NCBI GenBank assembly: GCA_002224055.1
Contig: AZLU01000062.1
Span: 1-39,845, forward strand
Direction: 5' to 3'
Length of the DNA stretch: 39,845 bases
Origin: Pezizomycotina sp. ARF18
Lineage: Eukaryota > Ascomycota
Position numbers and translations under genes: made by a program. Positions 1 to 10,618 of this stretch are shown in pieces. Numbering within the stretch: position 1 is the first letter of the stretch; the number at the start of each line of letters is the position of its first letter. The notes beneath the pieces were generated by a model. The model worked only from the letters and a program-made list of their open reading frames with translations. It had not been told where the DNA came from and searched no databases.

Positions 1-810
1 ATAGTAAATATTTCTCATTTTAGTTTTCTTAATAACTATTACTAACGTTAAATCTTTATTAGTAGTTAAATATATTTAGAGTATCTCTATACTAAGAACT
101 ATAATAGTTTCGTATAGCTTAGAGTTATCTATTTTTTTTTTTTTTTTTTTTTTTAGTATTTTTTAGTATATAATTATTCCTACTATTAAAGTAGTTTAAA
201 TTATATACTCCTTAACTATTATAAGATAGCTAATTTTATATTTCCTAGCCTATTTATATTACTAGGGTATCTCTAAAATAGAAATTTATATATTTATATT
301 TAAAGCCATGTTTATGTAGAATACTAAAAAAACGGTATAGATAGTAGTTCCGTACTAAAAAAACGTTATTAGAAGAATAAGAATTTTTTTCTTTATCCTC
401 TACCTTCTTAAAGAGAAAGAGAGAGTCTAAAACGATACTATTTATAATAGTAAGTCTGTATACTAATCCTACTTCTTTAATACCTCAATACTATATAGAA
501 AGTAGAAGATAAACGCGCGAACTAGACTGAATAATAGTAGAAATCTATACGCTTTATAGCGTATATATTATACGATAGTACGCGCAAGATCACAGGACTT
601 CTAAGAAAAAAAAAAAGAAAAAAAAAAAAGAGAAAGAATACATACGCGTGTATAATTCCCATAAGCACTATAACGCTAATATAAAGAAGAAAAAAATTAA
701 AAAATTCCTCACATTATATATTATAATATCTTTTATATAAAAGTGCCGTAAAAAAAGATATTTATAATAAAATAATATAATAGCCTGTTATAACAATTTT
801 AGTCAAAAAT
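1..810. repeat. AT-rich block, probably a RIP-mutated repeat
   Basis: The stretch is dominated by TA, AT, TT and AA dinucleotides, with very few CA or TG steps. It contains a 23-base T run at 132-154 and has no open frame of note on either strand. Composition changes at about 790-830, where ordinary mixed sequence begins. CpA to TpA conversion in duplicated DNA is the known mark of repeat-induced point mutation in ascomycetes. That this block is a RIP-mutated transposon is inference from composition alone; I recognise no transposon protein in it. Confidence 0.55.
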
Positions 811-2986
811 ATATGCATGTCAACAGCCTAATACATTCATGCTTTGTCCCCACCTTCGTCGCTAAGGATTTAATGTTGTAGCTAATTATCAATATATTTT
901 TGGGATAATGGTATCGATTCTGGAGGGCCCGAGACTACTAGCTTGATAAAATATCTCTTGCAAGCTTATTATCGTAATTAATTTTCACAGAAAAAAAAAA
1001 AATTCTTTATAGCCACAAACGTTTTTCAAAAAATTATTCAAACAGAGAACATGATTACTAGTATATTCCGTCGTGTACTTACACCGCAGGAATTCAGTTA
1101 GGGTACTAAGTATTTTCTCATGCATTAACATATAACCTTGCCCTCATCCTCTTTTCATCTCTTGTCATATTTTAATGAAGCATCAGTCTTTAGAAACTAC
1201 GTTTTTTGTCTCATTGCTCAGACAAACGTATTCTTCAATCGCCGATTATCGTTTGGCAGGATAAGAATGATCAGGACTTGAAAGAACAAGTCATGGAGGT
1301 TAAGCGAAGTATCTCAGCTTCTCGTCTTCAACTCCTAGAATTTCACCCCAGAACAAAGCCACATCGGCTATAAAAAGACCGAAACCTATGGAGATGGCAA
1401 ACCTCTATCAATCTCGTCACGGGGATCAGAAAGGGATACATTACCTTGTAAGTAGCCGAAGAGGATGCATAGCCAGCTAACTCCCACGAACAGACAGCAG
1501 GTGGCATAATCTGACATCACCTAAACAACACGAGGCGAAGCTGGATAGACAGCTATTCAAGACTTTATCCCATTGATATCCGCACCCGAGATTGAACACA
1601 AAATCTACAATGAATATCGCGAGCCGCTGTTCATAGAGAATCAACTGAAGATTGCCTCATTTCCATCATTGATTATCTCATAATTCCCTACTTCATTATC
1701 GTGTTGTTACTAACACTGGAACGATAAACCTCGAAAACGTTCAATAAAAATTCCTCCTAAAAAACATAATTGACTGAACCAGGTTAGCCGTGGCCGATAG
1801 ATCTCTCAACTTCAACCACACCACAGCACCCATTACATACTAGACCTAGAGTAAGGAGATCACGACGTTTCAAAAGCCCTTATAATAATAGGAAAGAGGC
1901 TTTATTCAAGATGTTTTTTTTTTTTTTCATATTTAATTTTAAAAGAGAAAGGTTTTCTTTTCTAGATTCTAGTTTCCAATCTAATATTAAAAACAAGAAC
2001 CTCACCACCAACCACCAAAAACCACAAACACACCCCCAAAACATCTTACATTTCTCTCCTGGTAAAGATCGTAGAGCGAAGTTTTGTTTTTCTCGAGTAG
2101 CTCTCTCCATCCGTCCCCTATTAAAATAACTATAAATGTTTTTCTTTTTCTTTTGTATAAAGAGCACAGCTCTAAATAGTTTGAAAAAAAAAAAAGAGAG
2201 CGAATGACAAAGGAAAAGAACGACAGTTTCTTTAAAAAAAAAAAAACGGGACTTTGAACAAAATGAGAGCTAGAACGAAACAACAGAATTCAAAAATGAA
2301 AAGAGAAAAAAAAAAACTAAACTCGCTAAATGTTAAGGACTGGCACGAAAGTTGGAGAGAGTAGAACAAAGGAGATAATGAGAGACGCTAGAATATTTCC
2401 AAATGAAATTGGAAATGCTAAGCAAAAGAAGACAAAAGGGAAAAAATCGAGCAAAAAGAGAGGGAAAATGTGAGCGAGTGAGCGTCAGGTTGGCAAAAAC
2501 GAAAGAGACTGGAAACGATAAAGGGAAAAAGAATACAAGCGTAGAATGGTATCAGGCTATAAGAAGAGAAGTAGAAGAAGGATATTTGTTCTGAAATATT
2601 GGAACATATAGTATAATATAGAAATTTTTTTTTTGGAAACCCCGCAAATGATGCATTGCCGAAAAAGAAATATATATGTACGAAGGGAAAAAGTACGTTG
2701 CGGCGAAAAGCAGCCCTAAAGCAATACAAAAAATAGTAATAGCGAAAAAAGGAAACGCTCTGAACTCCAGTTAAAAAGGACAAAAAGGTTGCTGTACAAG
2801 TCGAGGTTTGTGTGTATTATTATTATTACGTTGGTTGAAAGAGTTATACTTAAATTGGCCGTCCGGGAAGGTCATTGAACCCGTTAAAGCAGTCGTTAAT
2901 AAAAGATAGAAGGCATTTCCCATCACACATGAAAAACGACGTGATGATTAAGAACCGTGAAACATTTTATCCCGATCTGCTTTGTT
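811..2986. other. gene-free stretch left of the first gene
   Basis: About 2.2 kb of mixed sequence without a frame that reads like a protein. The part from 1900 to 2780 is purine-rich on the plus strand with A tracts, so the open frames there are low-complexity K/R/E-rich (plus) or F/L/S-rich (minus) and not convincing. It includes the 3' flank of the minus-strand gene that ends at about 2987. I see no tRNA, array or transposon end in it. Confidence 0.5.
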
Positions 2987-5490
2987 TTACGCGGTCCTTG
3001 GCCTTATGTAAGTAACCGGCTCGAATTGCGGGGAGAAGGCGGGTCTCCGTTGCATCTTCCTGAATATCTTCCTGGAAGCGCCAGCGATTGCCTTGCCGAA
3101 CTTGACATACCCGATGATTTCAGGCTGTGCTCCCTGTTAGCGGCGGCGGCGATCTTCTGCCCTTCCGTGATTGCCATACCAGCACCATGCGACCGACGGC
3201 GGCGCGAAGGAGAAGTCCGTGAGGATGACCTGAGACATGGCTGCCTGGTGCATAGCCTGGTGCATGCTCTCGACATCCGACTCGGCATCGTTCTGCGGCT
3301 CCTCGATGAGGACGGAGTGGTGGGATCCATCTCGTAAGCCATGATTTGATCGAGGTCCTCCTGGATGACACGAAGGCGGCGGCCCTCAACAGTAGCGACG
3401 GTAAGTACAGCTGCTACTGCGACATCGACGATGAACAGGGAAGGGATGGCTTTGCATGCTTGCGCGTTGATGAACAGCTCGCAGGTGGAAAAGTCGAGGC
3501 TGACGAGGACTCTTCGGTAGCAGGTTCTGGAGGGAGATGGTGCCGTTGGCGCCAATGACGTCGAAACCGACGCGTCCGTTGACCTCAACGTTGAGCCAAC
3601 CACCGTCCTCACCCTTGAAAGGGTGGTAAAGAGCGAAGCCTTGCCTACCTCATGGACGAGGCGGCAGCATTCCTTCTCCTCGGCGACGTCCATCCTCGGG
3701 TTCGTCTTGATGTTAGTCTGGTTGCCATCCTCAAGCATGAGTCGGCGACTTGCGGATAGATGAGGCAAGGACACCGGACGCCTCAATCGTTGGCGCCTCA
3801 AGCTGGAGATGGATAACTGGATCTCAGCGGCGGTGGATGGGGAACACCGGTGAATCTTAGATCGGAGAAGATCGCATCTTGCTCATGGCTGGGGTGAGCG
3901 GAAATGCGGTAGAACGGAGCGGTGAAATCTGGCCCAAAGGTGTAATGCTCGGCACCGTGAAGGTGAAAGAATCTTGCCTGTATAGAAAGTTAATATAAAA
4001 ATGGTTTCAATCTTGGAAGCAAGGACCCTTTGTGTTTACTGACCTGTACATGCCCAATGTGAAGATCTCGTCAACATCGGCTTGGGCATTGGCGACTTGC
4101 CAGAGCAGCTCCGCCCTCTCTCGCATCTCTGCGGGCATCTCCTGGCTGAGGAACCCGGTTTGCTCTACCTGAGCCTGTTCGATGAGCATATTGACTCCCT
4201 TTGGAGACCTGAGGGCGTCGCGGTCGACGTCCTCATGAATAGGCAAAAAGGTGGCCTGTCGCGGAGAAGCCGCGGCGATACTTGCCGAGTGGGGGACATA
4301 AGCGGGGAAAGCACCACTTCGTGGCGAGAAGAACGCAGCGCTCTTCGGCGTCGAGGTTTGAGGAGCGGCAAGGACGGGGAACATTGGGTGATAGGAGTGT
4401 GCACAGGCTTTTGCTGGGGAACAAACGTCGCAGTTTGGGGTGTCTGCTGCCCGCTGCCGTTCACGGCAGAAATGGGAGGAGCTTGCAGACTCCTCGCGGA
4501 TTGAGGGACAGTCTGCGTAATGCTTCTGGCAGATTGCGGGACACAGCCTTGCTGGATACTCCTGGCAGACTGTGGACGCCACCCTGTTGGATGCTCCTAG
4601 CAGACTGTGGTACACCACCATGCTGGATGCTCCTCGCTGACTGTGGAACAGCTTGCACTTGCTGGATGCTCCTGCCGGTGAGAGGCGGGGGTGAGGTTGG
4701 GAGATGTTCATCGCTACCGTTTTGAGGCTTGATAGCGTTTGATAGAGGGGCTGGGGCTTCCGAGCTCGCCTTTCAGCAAGCGAGAGCTTCGGAGCCGCGG
4801 CAGCGGCAGGGATCGGTCCGAACGGCAGATGCGGAGTGACGGGGGTGATGGGAGAGTAGAGGGCATCGTAATCACTCGGCAGGTTGGATGTCACCAGAGT
4901 GTTTACGAGCGGCTGAGGTTACAGATTCGCTTGATTTCTTACCGGCCGCCTCGTCTTCGAGATCTGCAGCCCGAGTCTCCATGGACAGCGGAGACCTCTT
5001 CTTGATGATTTGCGAAGCGCGATCTGGCAGCGGTGGAATAGATGAATCGGACATCATTGTATTCCTATTGCTCCAGGGTCCGCCAAACTCGGAAGCGGCA
5101 GAGTAGTTGGTGGAAGACGGCGAGAAGGACTCCGAGCCCGACTCATCCGCTACATCCTCCACGGTTAGCAGGTACGGGACCTGGATAGACCGTCTCTTTC
5201 TCTTCGGCGAACTCATGTTCACATAAAGAGGATCTGCCGTCTCTCCCGGAGTGGGAGGCATAAGCGTGAACTGCAGCTGGAAGCCTTCCAAGCCAGCAGA
5301 GTCTGGCGGCGTTGGCAGAGGCATCTGAGAGTACTTAAGAGTGGTCGCGGAGTACCGAGACTTGGGGCTGCCTGGTTCTCCGGGTCTCTCTTATCGGATG
5401 GTCTCCTCTCGGACAGCGACCTCAGAGGCAGAGGCCTCTCCATGGAAAACTTCGGAGAAGTCGGGGCCGGGCGAGTAAAGTAGTAGCCAT
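2987..5490 (-). CDS. unrecognised low-complexity protein with PQSARSI repeats
   Basis: I do not recognise the family. The start is the ATG at 5490 (MATTLLARP). The N-terminal ~200 residues are Ser/Pro-rich with a basic patch (SPKRKRRS) that could be a nuclear signal. The middle holds five PQSARSI repeats and then a Pro/Ser/Ala-rich linker. Next comes a more ordered part containing ALRSPKGVNMLIEQAQVEQT and ELLWQVANAQADVDEIF. An intron of about 60 bp fits between 4036 and 3976 (donor GTAAAC, acceptor TACAG) and joins GMYRS to ARFFHLHGAEHYTF. The C-terminal part contains WLNVEVNGRVGFDVIGANGT and ACKAIPSLFIVDVAVAAVL. Ordinary codon usage, the splice pair and long stretches of sensible protein support a real gene. 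It is cut by at least five frameshifts; two need one extra C, near 5463 and 4574. The end at 2987 (TAA after YIRPRTA) is tentative; another frame stops at 3004. Upstream lies an unusually long gene-free region. Confidence 0.6.
4480..4646 (-). repeat. in-gene tandem repeat encoding PQSARSI units
   Basis: Read on the minus strand, five consecutive units begin PQSARSI or PQSARSL, with spacers QHGGV, QQGGV, QQGCV and TQTV. The period is 36 bp for the first three units and 33 bp for the fourth. The third unit drops out of frame because GTCCACAG stands where GTCCCACAG is expected, so one C is missing at 4574-4575. Units differ mostly at wobble positions, so the peptide is better preserved than the DNA. 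Confidence 0.8.
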
Positions 5491-6522
5491 TTTCCTTTGT
5501 TGCTTCGAGTCCTGTTGATAGACGTATATTCCCTTGTCGGAGATTGTTGATATTCCACTAATTTTCGGCGCGGAAGTTTCTGATATTAACGATTATGTTC
5601 CAATGATTTCCTTCAAAAAAAAATTTTTTTCTTCTTCCTTTTATATATGCAGATAAAATAGCCAACTTGTAATGATTTTTTTCCCTTTAATTTTACCAGA
5701 AAAGAAACACGGGGTAATATCGGAGCTAAAGGAAAGAACTGTGCGTTCGGTCGAGATCACGATTGAATGCGACAGGACAAGGTATTTGTTGAGAAAACAC
5801 CTGCAAAAGAAAAAAAAAACAAGAGAACAAGAACGAAAGGAAAATGAAGAAGATATAATATATATTGATTATAATACTACCAAACAACAACCATCAAGGT
5901 GTTGAATTGATAATAAAATATAGAATCTTCTTAAAATTAGGTTCTTATTTCTCTTTTTTTCTTCCTTTGGGAGTTACGGACGGCGATGATATATCCTCCA
6001 CCCAAATTACTACAAAACTAGATGTCGAATATAGAAACTTTCCTATCGGGGTATTTTTGGGGATTTGAGCAACGACACAGAGTGGTGATGACAAAATGGA
6101 AACAAAAATGCTAAGACAAAACTGCAGAAAGACGGGAAGAACCAAATGCAACCTGAGTGAAAAACAAAAAGAAAAGAAAAAGTATTAATTTAAAAAAATT
6201 CCAACCTACTTGTTCGGGACCAACTCGTGCTCTCTGATTGTTCAAGTCGAAGGAGAAGAGGAGGGAAGAAGGGAGAAAAAGGGAGGAACCAGCATTGGGC
6301 GAAGGGGACGAGGGAAACCGCGAGGTAGATATAACAAGACGACGAAAAACTGGTGATTTCAAGAAAGTAGAGAAATAGAGGCAGTCCTGAAGCCATCTCG
6401 CTTCCGATTCTAACGACCAATGGACGTCGATGGTTGGCGCTCACGTCCATGCCCATCGGAAGTTGGAATGGATACCATGGCGTGCACAGGGCCGTAAGAA
6501 AAAAGAAAAAGAAAATAATAAT

Positions 6523-6553
<31 letters not shown>

Positions 6554-6786
6554 GAAAGAGGTACGTACCCCAGTCTAATCAATCTCGATTATAATTAACT
6601 CCTCCCATCTCTTTCTTCAATATCGGTATCTCAACGCTTGCGATCCGGCAAAATTCGTGGCCTCTTTTCTTTTTCTTTATCGAACGAAGGGTAAAAAAGT
6701 GGTGTGGGAAAAAGCAATGGACGCGCTCGCACGTTATTATTAGTCGTTTAATCTCTCTGAAGATGGGCTGTGAATTAAGAATAATA

Positions 6787-6806
6787 AATATATATATATA
6801 TATATT
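6787..6806. repeat. TA dinucleotide repeat
   Basis: A run of about ten alternating TA units in non-coding sequence. A similar (TA)-rich run lies at 7661-7685. Simple microsatellites; no function inferred. Confidence 0.85.
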
Positions 6807-8330
6807 ATAAAGAGATTTGCAAGTGGAGGCGGCCATGGTCACGCCCATTTCCCAGAAGGAGAGAGGGGAAAGAGCGTAAGAGGAGAAGAGAGTTCCTGCC
6901 GTATGTCCATAATCTACCGGTATTGCCCTTTCCCTTTCCCTTCCTGCTGATTGAGTGTGTGCCCCGGCCCTTTGCTGAGTGGAACTGGCGCTCCAAAGAT
7001 GGCTTTTCTTTTCGATGATGTAGGGTGGCTACTTCAGGCCATTGGATAGTTCGCCAAAAAACGGAAAGGTTCGAAAATCAGTTTGTGCCTGCATCCATAT
7101 TAACTGCACTTTTACTGTCCATTTGCAGTAGCGATCTCCGGGGTGTGATCTGCCTCAGGAATTTCCAGAAGGAAGCTGTAGAATATCCGTGAGTCGCCGA
7201 CAGAGAGGAGGGTGAGACCGTGAAGTTACCATATAGCCCGTGGCCTGGCTCGTGGACACTGGCACTGATTGGGCGGGTATTCGTATATACTTTCGAGCCG
7301 GTCTGATTGTAAGTAAGACTGTATAAGAGAGAGCATTGATTGAGAGATAACGCGAGTGTGAGAGGAGTGTGAGAGTAGAGGGAAGTGTGAGTGGAGAAAA
7401 GTAATTGGAAGCCAGGGTATCATTAAGCGCCGAGGCTAAAAAAAGAAATAGAATATTAATTAATTAGTAGTGCCAACCGTTTTTTTCCCAGGCCCGACCG
7501 GTATGGGGAAATTTCCTATTGGCCCATTAATTTCTTATTCCCTTTTTTTCCCTTCCCTTCAACCACACTTCCTCAAGTATCACGACATTCCTATTACTTT
7601 TAATATCACACAATCCATTATAGCAACCCAAAGGAATTTTGCTTTGAAATCGAAAGCTATTATATATACATATATATATATATATTTCTTTGCTTTTTCT
7701 TGCCTTTTCGCATCCGTCCCTTGTTCTTCTTCAAGGGAAGGGGGAAAAAGCTATATACCTTATTGCTACCGTAACTCGACAATCGGAGAGAGGAAAAGAG
7801 ATCGAAACGAAAAGGGCAAAAATGCACCGCACCGCAGACACACTTGCATTCCTTACCGCTCGCCTTCGTGCATGGCGTCTCGCACGCATCGAAAGCTGGC
7901 AGCTGGCAGATAGCAGCAGCAGCTAAGCTAGGTCATGCACCATGTCTTTATTATAAAACTGCCGCCCGTTTTATCTCAGAATAAAAAAGAAGGGCCTGCT
8001 CAATTTGGAAACAACGATTTCTCAATATCCTTCTTTTTTTTTTTTTTGTCCCTCCGTCTAAAAATATACATCAAAACCTTTTGCGCACGGCCTTCGCGAA
8101 GGTTGGAAACGAAAATATCGGATGGTAGCGGATACATCGCGCAATACCTCGGAGCGGGGGAGGGAACAAAATCGCTTTCTTGCATGCAACTGCTCTATAC
8201 TAACTAACAGTTAGACCTTTTATTAGTGCGATAACCAACAAAATTTTATACATATATTAGCGTCCTTTTGTCTCCTCTTTCTTTAGCTTCCACTAACAAA
8301 AAGTAAAAAAAAAAAGTCTGCAGGTCATTC

Positions 8331-8350
8331 TTTTTTTTTTTTTTTTTTTT
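8331..8350. repeat. poly(T) tract, 20 bases
   Basis: Uninterrupted run of 20 T in the gene-free stretch, followed by CTTTAC. No adjacent transposon motif is visible. Confidence 0.9.
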
Positions 8351-10321
8351 CTTTACTACTACTATCCTTCCAAGTTCCCACACGCGGCGGCACGGGACTT
8401 TCCCTTTCCATTTTTATTCCCTTTTCTATCAGCTCGGACAGAAAAAGGAAACCATTGCCTTACTACCTCTTTTCGTCCTACTCGCACAGTGAAGTAAGTA
8501 TTTTCCGGGAGTGTCTGAGCGAGACTTCACAGTAATGCTGCGAAAAGAACACCAAAGAAGAGAAACGGCGAACTCCACCTTACTTGGGACATTTTACACC
8601 CTGCACTGCAGTAGTTCCGCAGTAGCCTGGGAAAAAGCGCAACAACGCCGACGATAAGCAAAGCAAAAAAAAAAAAAAAAAGGCTCTTTTTTACAAGGTT
8701 TAAAAAGTCGCGCACGTACTCACATGGACATCACATGAGTTTGTTCTATATGCACATACAGACCAGGAAAAAAAGAGAACCACAGAATCCTTGCTTTAGT
8801 GGTACAGGCGCTGGGATATACCAGACCTTATCCTTGATATTTAGTGCGGGACCCCAACTTTACGGAAAAAAAGCTAGCTAACTATCACCAAATATACGAA
8901 AAGACGAAAGGCAAAAAAGAAAAGACGGGTAAAATATATCTCTCATTTGCTTCATTTTACAGCTTTACAATTTTTACAAGCGAGAGTCATTTACTTCCTT
9001 CGACTCGAGCCGGAATTACGAATCCTTATTTCTCCGGCGAGACAGCTTTTTCTCGCGTTTTGCCGCAGTAATTGTTCATTTCGTTTATTAAACACGTTTT
9101 TTCCATTGAATCCTTTTTAATATTTTGCCTTCATTCCCCGCTTTTAATATTTGATATCTAATAATTGTGATATTGGACACTTATTAAACACCCTTTCCTC
9201 CGTTCGCGTCGCCCACTAGCAACACAATTTCCCCAAACGAAAGAAAGAATCAATGAAACGAAGTAGGCAAAATTGCAAAGTAGGAAAAGTAAAGTGAAAC
9301 CTGAGGGCAAAAAGTGGAACAGAAAAAAAACTAATATTCCTGTAGCTTGATAAGCTCCGGCGTAAAACCGTCGTCAAGATTGGCAGATTGCCGAAAGCCC
9401 TGCCCACCCTAATACTAAACTCACTAATCATTGCCCTTCGCTCTCTCTCTCTATTCCCTCTGATATATCGAATCACCTGGCAAAGGGGAATTGACCTCTC
9501 GATCGCACTTTAATTATATGAGAAATGAAAGTCCATCGGTGAAATACACAATACACAGGTACAATTGAACAGTTAAGGCAATACCGGCCGACCTTAACCA
9601 CCGACTTTTGTTTTGTCGAATTCGGCCAGGGCTAGAATTCCTGACACGGCTGATCTCTCTGTAAAACGGTCTTTCCGATTATATATCCATCCAACGTTCT
9701 GGTATTGAAAGTTGAAACGAAGAAGGCTTTCTTGCCTTCTCATAGCCTTGCTGCACCATCCGGAAGACGGAATTGTGATCATCCAGGACAACTTTTTTTT
9801 TTCTTTCTTTTCGGTTGTTGAGCTTTTGAATGAATATATCAAGAGCTGTCGACTGTACACAGTGGGGCAAGAAGAAGCAGAAAAAGAAAAAGAAAATGTA
9901 TGTATAGTATAAATTCGTTTTCTTTTTTCATGATCATGAGGATTCATCAAAAAGCAGAAGGCTAGAGGAGCTCAGACCCGTCGATAATGAAAACGGACGA
10001 TCAGTGATATTGTAAAATACCCTTTATATTTCTTCTTTGTACAAATAAAGTAGAGCTGTCGTAAGCAAAACGGGCAGTGGGGGGAAATCAGTATGGCCAA
10101 CCGCCGCTTGGATTGGTCCCCAGGGCCTCTGGACAATAAAAAAAAAACGATATATTACTCATTAAAAAAAATAAATAAAAGGAGGGGTGTAAATATGCAA
10201 AAAAAAAAAGTTAAAACGTATATTACAAATCATAATGAATATAATGAAAAATCAAATAAGGAGGGCGGTTGATTCCCCTATGAGTAAAACCAAAAAGATA
10301 TAGGAATAAACGATATTAAAC

Positions 10322-10349
<28 letters not shown>
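10322..10349. repeat. poly(A) tract, 28 bases
   Basis: Uninterrupted run of 28 A about 270 bp beyond the stop codon of the RNF10-like gene. It could be a retrotransposed tail or a simple slippage tract. No RT-like sequence is visible next to it, so I call only the homopolymer. Confidence 0.9.
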
Positions 10350-10352
<3 letters not shown>

Positions 10353-10618
10353 CTTTTGTATATGTTTTCTGTATAACGCCGGGTGTATTTTTGCTCTGGA
10401 TATGTGTAGATAAATTAAGGGGTGGGAAAAGAAGAAAGGACTCGTGCTTTCATTGAGAAAATAATGATTTTAAAAGAGGATAATATATGATTGGAGATGA
10501 TTAATGAGCGGCAAGGTGTATAACCCAGGGTTAAAAGGAGAAAAAATAAGGGTAAAAGAAAGGCGCCGGGGTAATATAGCTGTCAGAAAAAATTCTTTCT
10601 TCTTATTCCATATCCCTT

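Larger units (their letters stand above)
5491..10618. other. 5.1 kb gene-free region upstream of the repeat protein
   Basis: No frame here reads like a conserved protein. The longest candidates (for example 7470-7913 plus, 9594-9950 minus) are rich in F, K, R and S and lie over A- or T-rich tracts. The region holds many poly(A)/poly(T) runs: T20 at 8331-8350, A17 near 8665, A28 at 10322-10349. It also has TA repeats near 6787-6806 and 7661-7685 and pyrimidine stretches near 9430. Parts of it must be the 5' flank of the minus-strand gene at 2987-5490 and the 3' flank of the RNF10-like gene. A non-coding RNA or a very long 5' leader is possible but cannot be seen from sequence. Confidence 0.5.

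Noticed and set aside
1880-2783. Several overlapping open frames rich in F, K and S
   Set aside because: They are translations of A-rich or T-rich DNA, overlap on both strands, and show no domain or splice structure.
2957-3337. Open frame on plus strand inside the repeat-protein gene
   Set aside because: It lies antisense to protein-like minus-strand sequence and has skewed composition; it is a shadow frame.
9594-9950. 118-residue minus-strand open frame
   Set aside because: Low-complexity start, no family resemblance, no conserved-looking core; considered chance in the long spacer.
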